Below are positions 28,276 through 50,879 of a stretch of DNA of 64,000 nucleotides, one piece after another. The stretch is taken from assembly GCF_052324685.1 (NCBI RefSeq), contig NC_135214.1:28275489-28339488 (forward strand), read 5' to 3'. This DNA comes from Brachyhypopomus gauderio (taxonomy: Eukaryota; Chordata; Actinopteri; Gymnotiformes; Hypopomidae). The notes beneath the pieces were generated by a model. It made no database searches, was not told where the DNA came from, and worked only from the letters and a program-made list of their open reading frames with translations. Position 1 is the first letter of the stretch. Every line of letters starts with the position of its first letter. Made by a program: the position numbers and the translations under genes.

Positions 28276-30207
28276 CAGCTTGTTCTCCTGCATGTAGATC
28301 CTCTGCAGTCTGGGGCAGCCCTTGGCCAGCACCACCAGGCCCTCATCGCTGATGTTGTAGCACTGCCCAAAGTGGACGTCCTTCAGCTCTGGACAGTGCT
28401 CGCCCAGCTGCAGGAGGAACAGAGACGACAGACACCTCAGGCTCATGGACACAGATGTCCCGCTCAACCCAGTTTTCTTCCGGATGTCTCCTTTCCTCTC
28501 CGGCTCTCGCCGCCACCCCCCAAAAGCCGTACAGGATCCGGACGCCATTCCGGTCCTCCGGTTTGGTTACAGACCTGTTTGAGAGCGTGATCGGTCAGCT
28601 TGTCCTGGTTGCCCACATGGACCTTCTGCAGGAGCGGGCAGTGGGACGCCACCGTGCAGAGGGACAGGTCACTGAGCTGCTTGCAGCGGTACGCCGTGTA
28701 TTTCAGCAGCCCCCGGCAGTGACAGGCCAGCGTGCACACGCCGTGGTCCTGGACGTTGCGGCAATCTGAGATGTTGATCTCCGTCACGTTCTGCCTACGT
28801 GACGCTATCTTCACCAAGAGGTCATCTTTCACCTGCACGGCAGCGGAGGGTCACGTAACCAAGCAAACATGTTTTTCTTTTTTCTATTTAGGAGAACAAT
28901 AAAAGCCGGCTTTCAAATGGCAGATTATTTCGATGAATGTTCTTCGTAACCGTGAATTAAACACTTAAAGTGCAAACAAACCCACAAAAAAGTAGTGTGT
29001 TCAGTGTCAGTGACGTATACTCTGGCACTAACTTGTTGGAGGCCGCTGAGATCGATTTGCTTCCAAAACTGGAAGTCTAAGCAGAGGTCGCGCCAGTACT
29101 TGCAGACCAGGGAAGCACTCAGACAACGCTCCTTCACTGACAAATGAGAGAAAACCTGGAAGGAACAAAAACATCCACCATTTAAAACAACACATCATTA
29201 AAAATTCACACGCTCACCATAACTCTCTGCTTGGTTACTGCCACTGGGTGACCTGACACACTAATTTGTACATGACACAAGCCAAATGTAGAGTAGTTAA
29301 ATGTACAGAAACTTCACCAACTTTCTTGAGAAGTGCTAAATTAGTCAGGAAATTCGGGGCTAAATCAACTTCCAGACACACAAGTCAAATCATTCATTTG
29401 AAGAGACACCTGTCAGGACTTGCCCATGTTTCACAACAAGTGCACACAGACCTTGAGCAGTATTGAAGAAGGCAGATGGTTGATGCAGGACACGTCCGCT
29501 CCCTCCGAGCTCTTGCCCTCCTCCGAGACGTCACTGCAGGACGCCGGGCAGGACGAGGAGGAGCAACAGCAGCAGCTCTCGGGGGTGGCAGTGCTGCTGG
29601 CGGGACTCTGGCCCGAGTCCGTCTGCAGCCCCACGCCCGAGCTGTCCTCCTCCGAGGACGAGGCAGAGGAGGAGGAGGCGGAGGAGGGGAGGGGCCGGCG
29701 CTGAGGCGGGAGGCCGCCGCCGTCCGGGCGTCCGTCTCGGGTGGTGCAGCGCGGCTGTTTGCAGGGGGCGGATCGCTGCAGCTCGCCGCACTTGCGTTTG
29801 CACACCATCTCGCCGTAGTCGGCGGGGACGGCGGGGGGTGGGGCGGCGGTTACGCGGAACAGCGACGGGGCGCCGACGAGCTTGGCCGGCACGGCGGACA
29901 GCAGGCTCCGGCCCTGGCCCTCCCACGCGGCCAGTTCCCCTGGCGACAGGAAGAACTTTGCGTGGTCGTCCGGCGAGCCCAGTGACGAGGCGTAGTGTTC
30001 GGCGAGTTTGGTGGCGGCTGCGGCTCCGGCGGTGCAGTGCCTGCTCTCGAAGCGTTGGTCGCCCTCGAAGCTCTCGCTACCAGAGCGCACGATGAAGCAG
30101 AGCATGCACGGGCCCCGCAGGAAGCAGTCCCGCCGCCTCTTCTTCTTGCGCAGTTTCCGGGTCCTCTTCTTCAGACAGTAACCATTTTTTGAGAGAAGAT
30201 GGCCCAT
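28276..30207 (-). CDS. fbxl17: F-box and leucine-rich repeat protein 17, first four coding exons (partial)
   Basis: Substrate-recognition subunit of an SCF (SKP1-CUL1-F-box) ubiquitin ligase; the family member FBXL17 is known for quality control of BTB-domain dimers. Coding exons on the minus strand are 30207-29452 (252 codons), 29155-29033 (41), 28832-28575 (86) and 28407-28276 (44). All junctions are phase 0 with GT-AG borders. The start is the Met of MGHLLSK, which is conserved in the mammalian protein as I remember it. Exon 1 holds a basic stretch (RKLRKKKRRRDC), the conserved RGPCMLCFIV and EMVCKRKCGE motifs, and a Ser/Glu-rich linker. The F-box spans the exon 1/2 junction (LPSSILLK, then VFSHLSVKERCLSASLVCKYW). 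Leucine-rich repeats begin in exon 3 (NISDCRNV, YRCKQLSD) and exon 4 (HFGQCYNISDEGL). After residue 423 the model runs into a donor at 28275. The C-terminal repeats, roughly 280 residues in human, are not in the part I can read. Confidence 0.95.
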
Positions 30208-31350
30208 ATAGATGACTCGCGTTAGCTCTGGCAAACAGAGTGGGCGTGAAAGCAGAGGTGAGAAGTGACTTTGCAAGCTTTATAAAATGCTACAAGACAA
30301 ATGCGTTGCAAGCCCATTATGCAGACCCACTGCAACAATATAACTGGATACATTTCAAATAGCTGGCAGACACTGAGGTATGATTTTTGAATGAATAAAA
30401 AAGTTCTGAGATTTTGTGATGGTCAAGTGCTCAAGGTTTTTGTTGTAGCCTAAATAAATCTGATTTTATTCAGAGACTGAGCATACTCATCTAAACGGTG
30501 AGAGCCATCAGAGATATCAGGCAAATGTCAACTGTGATGCCAATGGTTCATGAAGAACATAAGAACTGATACAGCTCAACAGTAACCTTGCGTTAAAGAT
30601 TTGTACTGTAACGGCTCTTGCTTAATCTGTAACATACAGCTCGAAGATAAATATTTTTCCCTACACGAGTATAACAATAACAAATACTTGACGACACCCA
30701 AATCATAGTAGTTCTCACCTAAACTATTCTATTTGCAGAAGCTTAAATTAGATTTAGGAAGTACTTTGGAGATTATGTAATTATTCTGATAGGTGATGTT
30801 TATATGCAACTATCTCTGCCTTAGGTTTAACAAGTGTGTAACGTTACACCTGTTAGCCAGCCAGCTAGCTCGAACCTGGGTTCGTGTACTGAGGGGTTCG
30901 TGTACTGAGGGGTTCGTGTACTGAGGGGTTCGCTCCATTAGCTCTGGTCGTTTCTAAACTGGCTTCACTGCCGTTGGTCTTGTTGTATAAACAGCCCCAG
31001 GTAGCTGTGCTAGCACGCTAGCTAACGTTGCTAAACAACACGCACTAAGTGCTCGTTGCTATGATAGCACGCGCGCTACTTCGCTAGTAAATATCGACTA
31101 GAGAATTAAAACTGTTATAGCTAGCTAGCGAGCGAGCAAGTGGCGAGTATTTACTCACCAACAGTTCAGGCGGTGTGGGCCACCTCTGTCTTGCGTTGTC
31201 ATAATCCACCTATACAATAATAACGCAGCTAAAACACTGGCACAAACACAAGCTGCGGTGCCAGTACCATCTGTAGCTGCCTCATCAACTTGCCTCTTCA
31301 GACAGTACTGTTTGAAAACACTTCCGGAATTCCCGGAAGTCCCGCCCATA
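30208..31350 (-). promoter_or_regulatory. fbxl17: FBXL17 5' UTR exon, 5' intron and promoter
   Basis: A strong acceptor (GTTTGCCAG) lies at 30236-30228, so the start-codon exon begins about 20 bases before the ATG. On the same strand a strong donor (TTG/GTGAGTAA) lies at 31159/31158, giving a likely non-coding first exon of up to about 190 bases. Just upstream are two inverted ETS-type sites, ACTTCCGG (31320-31327) and CCGGAAGT (31333-31340), a GC box (CCCGCCC, 31341-31347) and an inverted CCAAT box (ATTGG, 31384-31388). These are typical of a TATA-less housekeeping promoter. The 5' intron contains a 16-bp unit (ggttcgtgtactgagg) repeated three times at 30879-30926, and several GCTAGC palindromes at 30860-31135. 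The start of transcription is inferred only. Confidence 0.6.
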
Positions 31351-31866
31351 TCTATGTAAATTGCGAGGTTGACTACGATTGTGATTGGCGGAGCGGCCTG
31401 TTTATATGCGTGCGTTGGTAGGTTTTCCTTTTTTTAATTTTCTGGTAAAGTGGCCTGTTTGTGTTTTGTGAAACAGGCGTTCCAGTATCGCGGATCGTAA
31501 ATGTAATGTATTAACATCACAGTTACGATCCGCGATGTGCAACACATGCGATTATTAAAAAACCTGAATAGTTTGTTTACTGTAACAGTTTGACACTTTG
31601 GCTATACTTTTGTGTCTGAGATATAAAGAGCACAAGCGCGCTGACACTGGTGGGTTAATACTTTAGAGAACTGTTGCTTTGGCCGCCGTTGAGAATAGAT
31701 CTGTCGGTGTACAAACTTTCTGGAAATGCAGAAGACGAAATGAAAGAACATTTGGGCTGGATTTAGCAATGATGGGCGTGAGTTCATTCATCCGACAAGA
31801 AAATACCAAAAATAGCATGGGCTTGCCGCTCTAGCTCCTGCAAAACTCCACTGCAGACATAGAGCA
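31351..31866. promoter_or_regulatory. Divergent FBXL17 / PRXL2C promoter interval
   Basis: About 500 bases separate the divergent FBXL17 and PRXL2C first exons. The FBXL17 side carries ETS, GC and CCAAT elements. The middle holds a perfect 14-bp inverted repeat (31487-31500 and 31523-31536) containing CGCGGATCG. No TATA box is evident near the PRXL2C start. Shared control is inferred from spacing and orientation only. Confidence 0.5.
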
Positions 31867-33422
31867 ATGGCTGCTGTTTACCCAATAACGCAACAAATCA
31901 CCAGTTTTGGGCCGCGGTCAAGTCTAGCCGCATCTGATATCTGTATCGCCGACGTAGAGGAATGCTTGGTATACAATCGACACGGGATTTGTACAACATT
32001 TAAGAGTTTATTCCAAAACAACAAAGCCATCATTATTTTTGTGAGGGTAAGATAACGTTTCTGGGGGGGGGGGGGGTGTTAGTTTTTTTGTGTTTTTTAC
32101 ATGTTATACGAAAATTGTAACTTTGCTTTTTTAAACTCCGAGGGACCACAATGGTACCTGAAGTCAGTACTTTTGCGTACACGAAGGGAAAAAACCGCAA
32201 TTCCTGAATGTCGCGCTTGATGATGTCATTACGTACACATTCAGAAGTGGCGAATCTGTTGGTGTTTCCACTGCAAAGACTAATATACCTGATTGTTTAC
32301 CTGGTTTGTTTTGACAGAATTTCTTGTGTTACATTTGTAAAGAATATGTTGAAGACCTAAGCAAAATACCACAGGAATTACTACTGGTGAGTGTTAATAC
32401 ATCATAGCGGGTGTGTGTTTTTAGTGCAATCCTCGATTTTCAAACCATGTCTCTTTTGCCAATGTAGGATTCTGGTGTCAGACTGATTGTGATTGGACAG
32501 TCGTCCTATTCGCATATAGAGGTTAGACGCACAACCTATCGGGAAATTCCAGTGACTAAATACTGATTCATATACTGTATTTATATACCCATTATTATAT
32601 ATAAAATGGGTGTATAACATACCTATTATATAACATAATTTATCATTTCTGTTGTAGCCATTCTGCATACTGACAAACTATCAGCATGAAATTTACGTTG
32701 ATCCAGAACGACACATCTATAAGAAACTTGGAATGAAAAGAGGAGAGACATTCACCGAAAAAGGTGAAAAAAAAGTCTTGTTGACCACTTTACATTTCGG
32801 TATAACTTACTTTTTATTCAAAGATGCAAACTTAGTCTACTTAAGACTCCTATTCATTTTGTGGTGTTATGTTGGAGAAATATCAGTTACACTGTGTACT
32901 CAAGAAAATACATTGTTAAATATATATATTTTTTTCTTTTCTTGTGTGAAGCGCATTGAATTGCCAGTGTGTATTAAAGGTGCTATATAAATAACCTTGC
33001 CTTGCTTAAATGAGAAGAATTCACTCAGAATGCAATAAAGAATGATTTTGTGTCATCAGCCTCCAAGAGTCCACATGTAAAATCCAGTGTGCTTGGTGGC
33101 AGTATCAGGAGTATGTGGCGTGCCATGACCGGCCCTGCCTTTGACTTTCAAGGAGACCCTGTCCAGCAAGGGGGCGCTCTTATTGTTGGCCCAGGTAAGG
33201 GTGCAGTGAAAAATATGCTGCTGTATGTGTAACTTGGTGTGTATTTATATGCAAATCTGAGTAGTTCGAATCATTGTTCTTTTCATGTTTGCAGGACCAA
33301 ATGTTCATGTTGCACATTTTGATATGAATCGATATGACCACGCCCCCATCAATTGGCTGCTTCAGCTGGCCGGAATGCAGGTGGTAGACTTCAAAGAGAA
33401 CTCCAAGATTACTGACATCTGA
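31867..33422 (+). CDS. prxl2c: Peroxiredoxin-like 2C (AhpC/TSA antioxidant domain protein, AAED1)
   Basis: Thioredoxin-fold protein of the peroxiredoxin-like 2 family. The exact reaction is not well defined, and a redox role is inferred from the family. Six exons: 31867-32046, 32318-32386, 32468-32521, 32658-32763, 33060-33194 and 33295-33422. They join in frame (phases 0, 0, 0, 1, 1) to give 223 residues; human PRXL2C has 226. The CxxC motif sits in NFLCYICKEYVEDL, directly after the first junction. Other family blocks are LIVIGQSSYSHIEPFC, YVDPERHIYKKLGMKRG, SMWRAMTGPAFDFQGDP and ALIVGPGPNVH. The stop is at 33420-33422, and polyadenylation signals (AATAAA) lie near 33687. The start Met is the first in the exon and matches the MAA start of mammals. 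The gene lies head to head with FBXL17 and about 650 bp upstream of CDC14B on the same strand. Confidence 0.95.
32880..33012 (+). mobile_element. LINE 3' tail remnant in PRXL2C intron 4
   Basis: The text gtgaagcgcattgaattgcc followed by ggtgctatataaataacctt and a short ttgcc repeat resembles the 3' end of fish L2/CR1-type LINEs, which often end in a short tandem repeat. Only the tail is recognisable; the 5' limit is a guess. It ends about 50 bp before exon 5. Confidence 0.4.
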
Positions 33423-34077
33423 GAAAAGCCACATTTAAGTTTTGCATCACACCGTACTTGTAAATATGATTTTAGCAGCATTGTATTGAATTAACTGAGA
33501 ATATTTATAAAGATTGCTTAATAGTGTTATTTTCTTAAACTTTTTCATTTTATAATCAACATCAGCAAATTATTCCATAAATACAATGTTTAAAATGAAA
33601 CCTTGTAAAGCTCAGGCTTGAAAATTGGGATCTGGATTACGTTTTAAATTTGTTATATTATGATATTTATTTGTTTATCCAGTACAAATAAAAAGTATAT
33701 TAATTTTGAGTGCTATGCTATATGCGTTTTATTTAACACGTGCCATTTATTCCTGTTTGATGGACACCGATTGTTGTAAGCAGTTTGTCTATATCATAAG
33801 TTTGGGCAGCGGACTAAATATTTCTAGGGCCTTTAGTCTGTGCAGGGACACGGCTGCGTCGAAGGCGCAGGTGACGTCACACTGAGGGGATTCAGAAACT
33901 TGCCCTACAGACGTCAGTAGGAGAAAGCCTTGCTAAAACATTTGAAGTACGCTTTAGCTTTTGGTGCGACAGTAAAGGAGAGCATGCCGAATACATCGCG
34001 CAAATCGAACGGGCTTATGATCGAGCACTTCAAATTCAACCTGAAATGCCAAATTTTACTGCGTGAATAAAATAAGT

Positions 34078-42762
<8,685 letters not shown>

Positions 42763-44440
42763 CAGCGCCCCTGTATGACAAACTGCTTCAACAAACAAGT
42801 CTTCAAGCTACCCTTTTCTTTACCTGACTTCCTGCATGACTCCAGCAGGTATGGCTATGGCTTGGGCACTTTTTTGCCCGCTTGCCGAGATTTCGCATTC
42901 TGCCAAGGGGGTTCCAGTGTTTTAACCTTGCAGTGAGCAAGTTTATAATTTAGTATGTCTATTTTTAATAGTAAAGATGGTAACCAGGTAACCTCACCTC
43001 CTGCTAAACCATTGAGACCCATTGAAGCTTTTCATGGCTCTATAATGCACTTCCAGTGCTCTGCTCAGCAATTCTGGTGACCAACTTTTGTAGTTTTAAT
43101 CTGCATGTCTGTCTCTCTCTTCTCTCTCTAACAACCCTCCATGTAACAGAGGAGCTGTCTACAGAAGAAGGAAAACTCTACACTCTTTGCAATCCCTGCG
43201 CTTTACAAGACTATGGTACTTCACTCTGTTCTTCCTCTCTCTCTCTCTTCCACTTCCCACTGCTTCTGCTCCTTTCTTTAACCATTATCAGTATGCATAT
43301 TTTAATAAAATTCAGGTTCTTCTATATGTTAAGTCGAATATTTCTCTTTCCACAGTCATTCCATCCCCAAAGCTAGAACGCCACTCCTTCGCTAAAGTGT
43401 TTTTTATTTTTGTTTGTTTTTTCTTTCCCAAGACCTATGTAACTTCAAGTGTACGTTTGTTTTGGTGGTTTTGGCAAGATCAGTTGTCAACAATCTTCTT
43501 TGGATTTCTTTTTAAGTGCTAGTATCATGACTCAAAAAACTTCTAGGAGGTAGCATTCTTGCTAACAATGTTTTACATAACCTACTTTTGTCAATAATAT
43601 TCCACTCTGTGACTAACTAAAATAATGTAATGTGAAAGTTTTTATGTTTAACAATGTGTTTGGCAGCTGATGGCTGTATATAAGCAAATATTTGATAATC
43701 TAAAAGACCTGATGTAAATTTTTACCTGTAAATACTTTATAACTTTTATTTTGCCAAATTGTTCATTCATGTATTATCATGCTTCTCATTTCCTAAGCAC
43801 ATTTATATCTCGTGTACTAAAACCTGGATCACATGCTTTTTAAAAAAGTAAATCCATCATTATCTAATGTAGTTGTAGACTTTATTTATTTATTTTTTAC
43901 TGTTTCTATTATTTTAAAATGGTCTTTTATATCCTCTTTAAAATCGACAATGACACTCGTATACATGACTACTTGATAATGGTGAGCGGGAAGCTCCAGT
44001 CTCCTTGGATGTAGTCAGATTAGACTGTATCTAAACTGTATTACTGCAAACGTTTTAAAATTGTTTAAAAGAAGCTTTGCAAAGCAATCGAAGACCGTCA
44101 TCTGTGTGGACGTTTTCATACTATAAATGCAAGTTACCTAAAAAGTATTTCAAGGTTTTCCTGACAGATTGTCTAACCCATTAATCGAATAGTAATTGGT
44201 ATATAAACACTATAGCCTACTGTTATATTCGATATTCCGGTAAGGTAAATAACATCTGTTAACGCACTGCCGTTTTAGAGCAACGCCTTAACAAATAAAG
44301 TATTGGTTTGGTTGCATAATCTTCGCGCCTTCCACCGTCGCCTCCGTTTCCCTTTAAATGTAGGTTACTACAAAAACGTACGCGTAAACATTCGTTGCAA
44401 TGAGCGCGGGAGACGTTAATCTTCAGCGTAGTCTTGGTCC
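42763..44440 (+). other. CDC14 3' region and CDC14-ZNF367 spacer
   Basis: No independent gene seen. A possible extra terminal exon of the CDC14 gene starts after the acceptor at 43147-43149 and would encode 43 residues to a stop at 43279-43281. The rest is AT-rich with several AATAAA-like signals (for example 43303 and 44294), fitting a 3' UTR. HABP4, which sits between CDC14B and ZNF367 in human, is not found here. Confidence 0.45.
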
Positions 44441-44994
44441 ATGGCCACAGCTATTGGCTGAAACACTTGTCAGTCATACGCGGCGCGCTCTAGAGTGTTT
44501 AAAATGCATTGGTTGAAAAATCGACGGACCAATCGGTGTAAAAACAATTGTACGACGTTTTCCATTGGCTATCGTGTACGCAGACGGTCTTTCTACGCCT
44601 GCTATTGGTTGTTTCTTATACATGTGGTAAGCGGCCTTTAATATCCTCATCGGTGATTTGTCAGATCCGCTCAGGCGCGATTTCTAACGCGGGAAAAGAT
44701 GTAGTTGGGTCGGGTCACGGTAAGAAGTGTGACGGTAAGATCGGCGGAAAGTACCTATATTTACTGACAAACCAATAGATTTGTCTCGTAACGATTGGTG
44801 GTTTTTTTTATGAATACGTTTTTGCAAAATCAAGCCAAAAATTTGGGACATCGGACGAACTGACTCCGGATAAAGAATTCTGTGGATCATCTGTCACTGG
44901 ATACTTTTACACGAACTTGCGTCAGTATCCGTCAGCAATTAATAGAGGATAAAACAAGACTTTTAAAAACCGTATTTCTTATTTTTCTTTTACA
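44441..44994 (+). promoter_or_regulatory. znf367: ZNF367 promoter with five CCAAT boxes and an E2F-type site
   Basis: CCAAT/ATTGG pentamers lie at 44453, 44508, 44529, 44564 and 44604, spaced about 20 to 55 bp apart. They are followed by GCGGGAAAA (44689-44697), a match to the E2F consensus. There is no TATA box. The coding start is about 300 bp further on. NF-Y clusters plus E2F are typical of cell-cycle genes; binding is inferred. Confidence 0.6.
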
Positions 44995-47103
<2,109 letters not shown>

Positions 47104-50100
47104 ACTAGAGACTAGGGTTGCATCGTGCTGGGATTCTGTCCTGCGTAATGCAGAATATTACAAGGGAGATCTCTTAACCTCTTTCTAAATGTAGTGGTTT
47201 AATGGGAATTTCTGTGCTCTTGGTAGATGGTTGTCATCAGACATTTTACCCACATGTGCAACCCTAGGATATTCAGCCCACCGAGGCACGTGTGGGATTG
47301 GCATAAGCTAAAAGCACCTTATTTTTCTTTTATTTTTAACTTTAGGCTGCTACTTTAGTAGATATCTTTATATGAAGAATGTTTGTTTGTTTTTCTTTTG
47401 CTTATCAAAGAGAGACGATCATTTGTTTTTGGGTCTGTTTTTTTTTTGGGGGTCCCCCCCTTTTGTGTGTGAAATTGTGAGCGTGATCATGTTGACTACA
47501 TAGGTGGACTTAGGTGTGTGCGCTTGTAATACAGGGTGCAATCAGATGCGGCACTCATTGTCTGGTGATGGAAAAACCAGTCCAGTCAAGATGAAACCAG
47601 AATAGGCTCTGTGTATTTGGTCATGAAGGGAAGGCAAGAGATTACAGGCAGGGGAAAGGGTACACTTTTGCTTTCGCTCCTGTATGTCACAACTGAAATT
47701 TTACAGTAGTATTACTTGGTACACATAGATCTGCTTCATTACGTGTACTGTCAGTTCATATTTATGTTAACACAGCTGTATAGTTTTGAAACCTTCCACG
47801 TACTTCTATCCTAATGCTTTGAGGTTTGCATCTACATAGTAACTAACTCAAGCTCTGAACCATAGAAAACCCCACATTCAGCAGACATGACAATATATTA
47901 GTTTATAGCAAGCTGTGCTTCACAGTCACTTGCTCTATTATAGCACTTATGGAGTTCATTTACTGTTCTACATTAAGCAGTTTGACAGTGGAATATTTGT
48001 TAATGGTTATATCAACTTCCCAACCATAGCAGAATGAGATTACAAATGTTCTCACTTTAAACTCATAGACAGCACTTGTTTGGGGAATAAATGGCATTTT
48101 AATGTGTCCTCAGCTCTAGTGGAGGTGGCAAATTCACAGCATGAAACACTACGTTAATGGTTTCTTCTCCCAGGTCCTCTGTCAGCTGACGTCCAGCTGT
48201 TCTTCCCAAAAACCTGATACCCTCCCCCATTCATTTAATAGAATTGGACGGTTAGTACAGTGAACGTTGTCTTATTGCATAAACTTGGTTGCTTTTGTGC
48301 TAAGTAACATGAAAAATGGCCTAATCTGGTGAAAATGTAAAACTGGAAAATGTGTATTTACTATTGAACATCCAATGACAAAGATAAAGTACACCTGATT
48401 ATTGTATTTCCTTATAAATAGCTAAATATATTTAAATAATATATTCCACAGTCATTAGGAAAGCTGCACAAGTTTGACCTTTAAGTTAAATTCTCAGATG
48501 CATCCTTTGTTATTGCCTTGTTTTTAAGACAACAGAATGTAAATCAGGTTGTTTAATCTGGAAAGTTTGCTGTGTGGAAAGAACGTAAATGCATAGAGCA
48601 GGCGTTTTCTCAGTTCATCCTTAGTGTTAGTACTGCTGGTTTTTATTAAATACCATAAATGACTGAATGCAGTGTTTTGGTACTCACATTTTATAAATGC
48701 TCAAAAAACTCTCCAGCCTCGTCTTTCTTAAAGTAACTATGCACACCTCAGTGGTCTACAGTGGTCGTCAACCTGGTCATCAAGGCCCACCAGAGTCTAA
48801 CCTAATGTGTTGGGAGCTTGGACTGAGCAAAGCAGTGGGCACTGGGGACTGGATTGAGTAACACTGGTCTACAACCATTAAATGGCAAAGTAAACAAGGC
48901 ATATCTGACTATCATGCATTTTCTAGAAAAGCTCTAATTTTTACAGTAGTGAGTCTTAAGCTATCAAAACCATTTACTTTGTGTTTATTAGAATTCTGTC
49001 CCAAAAACAGAAAACTAAACACCAGGTAACACTGCATCAGGCATGGTTCTGTATCAACTACATGGAAAGAAGGGAACCGGTATAAATAATTAAAATATTT
49101 ATATTTTAAATATATTTTACAGTATGGATAAAAAAGGCATAATAAATGCAAAATACTTCAGTCTGTATGATATTGATGTCACTAGGACCTTAAAACAAAT
49201 TTTCAAAGATGTATTCTGACTTTTCAGCCTAACGCTAGCCTGCTTTACTCTTTACAGTCCTTTTATATTCATGCGGAAACAAATAAATCTCCCACACAAC
49301 AGAACACAGCTGGTCAGGAATTCATTAGCAGCCAACAGCTTTTGGTCCTGTAAAAAGGACTAATCACCACATGTGTGATCTGGCACGGGTGCTGAGAACA
49401 GACTCAAACAAGCTGATGATTTTCACTTTAACATCAGTCATGAGACCTCATCCCAGAATCATGTGCACAAACGTGCACTTAAATGAATTTATCGTAGTGT
49501 TGTTAAGGGGGACTGATCAGTTATTTGCATAATAATAAAGATGTTACCTGCCAGATGAGAATCTTCCTACTTGGGTTGTGAATTTAATGGAGAACAGTTA
49601 ATTGCAGGAATAATGCATCTTATCACGATTGCATCTTTATCATGAAACACGTGGAACCTCTACCCTGCTAATATTATTGTTTCATGTATACTGACTTGGA
49701 ACTTCTAATAAACCGAACATATCTAATAAAACAACTGTATGCATGTCTTCCTGCCACTCCACAACTCCCCAATTTGTTGCCATGCTACTGTCATGCCTTA
49801 GGCAGTCACGTATGATGGAAATAACATCTCATAGAAAATGAATAGGAGATTTGGTGAGCAGAATTATGAAAATGTGCAAGTGTACCTCCAGGCACAAATA
49901 AAAATTTCAAGTGGTTCAGACATGTACAAGCCACACGCAGCAGTTCTTTATAAATAAAATACTATATGAACTAGCGGATCGTATCTAATAAAACAGCTTG
50001 AAAAAATATCCTCTAATATATCCTTAGTGTTATTTGTCCTTCATTTTCACAGTTTTCCTTCAGATCCAATATGGCATGAAATTTGAATATCCAGATTTAG

Positions 50101-50879
50101 AATGAATAAATATTTGCTCAAGGCACTGCATAAATAAAGATGTGAACATATACAGTGTATATAATTTGTGCATGTCATTGAACAGTTTGTGATGTCATTA
50201 ACGGTCTGTCCAGGGCAAGGTCCTTCTTTGCAATGCCTGATGGATGATGTTGAATGTTGCCATCATGACATGCATTCTTCTATCTGTCATGCTCTTCACC
50301 TTCAGTTATATACCACTTGATGATGTTTCATATCAACCTTCTGGTCTACGTGGTTGGTGAAATTATGAGCATTTGTTGATTCTGAAGGATAATCTTTTGA
50401 AATGACTTTAAGACCATCATGGTACAGCCCCTGACCCGTCCCCACCTGCAGACATGTCTACGTGTGTCTATATATGGTCCGTTTGCGTGTGCATCTTGTG
50501 GTGTGTACGTGTGTTCTGTGTTGCTCACGTCATTCATCACACCTGTCACTTGTCTCGTTATTGTTATGTGCTACACTTGTGTCTGGTTTTTGTCAGTGTT
50601 TAACTGTGTGTGTTGTCACCGTTCTTTGTCAGTCTTTATTTGGCTTTGTTTAATGTTGTCAGGATACTTGTTGAAGAAATGCTGTTTGTTTAGTGACTCT
50701 CTCTACTCTGCATCCTGCTTCCTTGCGCACGTCACAAAGACAAATATACAAATACGAATTCTTGCTTCGGGCGTATTTTCTCATTTCAAATACAGCCAAA
50801 ACAGTAACAGTACATAGCCAAAAACCCACGACTATGGTATTAATGACGTTCCGTCTCCAAATGTAGATGTAATAGGTGA
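47104..50879. other. ZNF367 3' UTR and gene-poor spacer
   Basis: AT-rich sequence with no exon I can support on either strand. The first part is probably the ZNF367 3' UTR (AATAAA at about 48087). A run of TG/CA-rich text at 50420-50700 looks repeat-derived but is not assigned. Confidence 0.5.

Noticed and set aside
29476-30095. Plus-strand GC-rich frames opposite FBXL17 exon 1
   Set aside because: Antisense shadows; the minus strand carries the conserved FBXL17 sequence.
43056-43522. Leu/Ser/Phe-rich plus-strand frames after CDC14
   Set aside because: They arise from pyrimidine-rich (ctct) sequence; only a possible short CDC14 terminal exon at 43150 in another frame is kept as an alternative.
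50419-50817. Plus-strand frame of 132 codons rich in Cys and Val
   Set aside because: TG/CA-rich, repeat-like text without domain or splice evidence.
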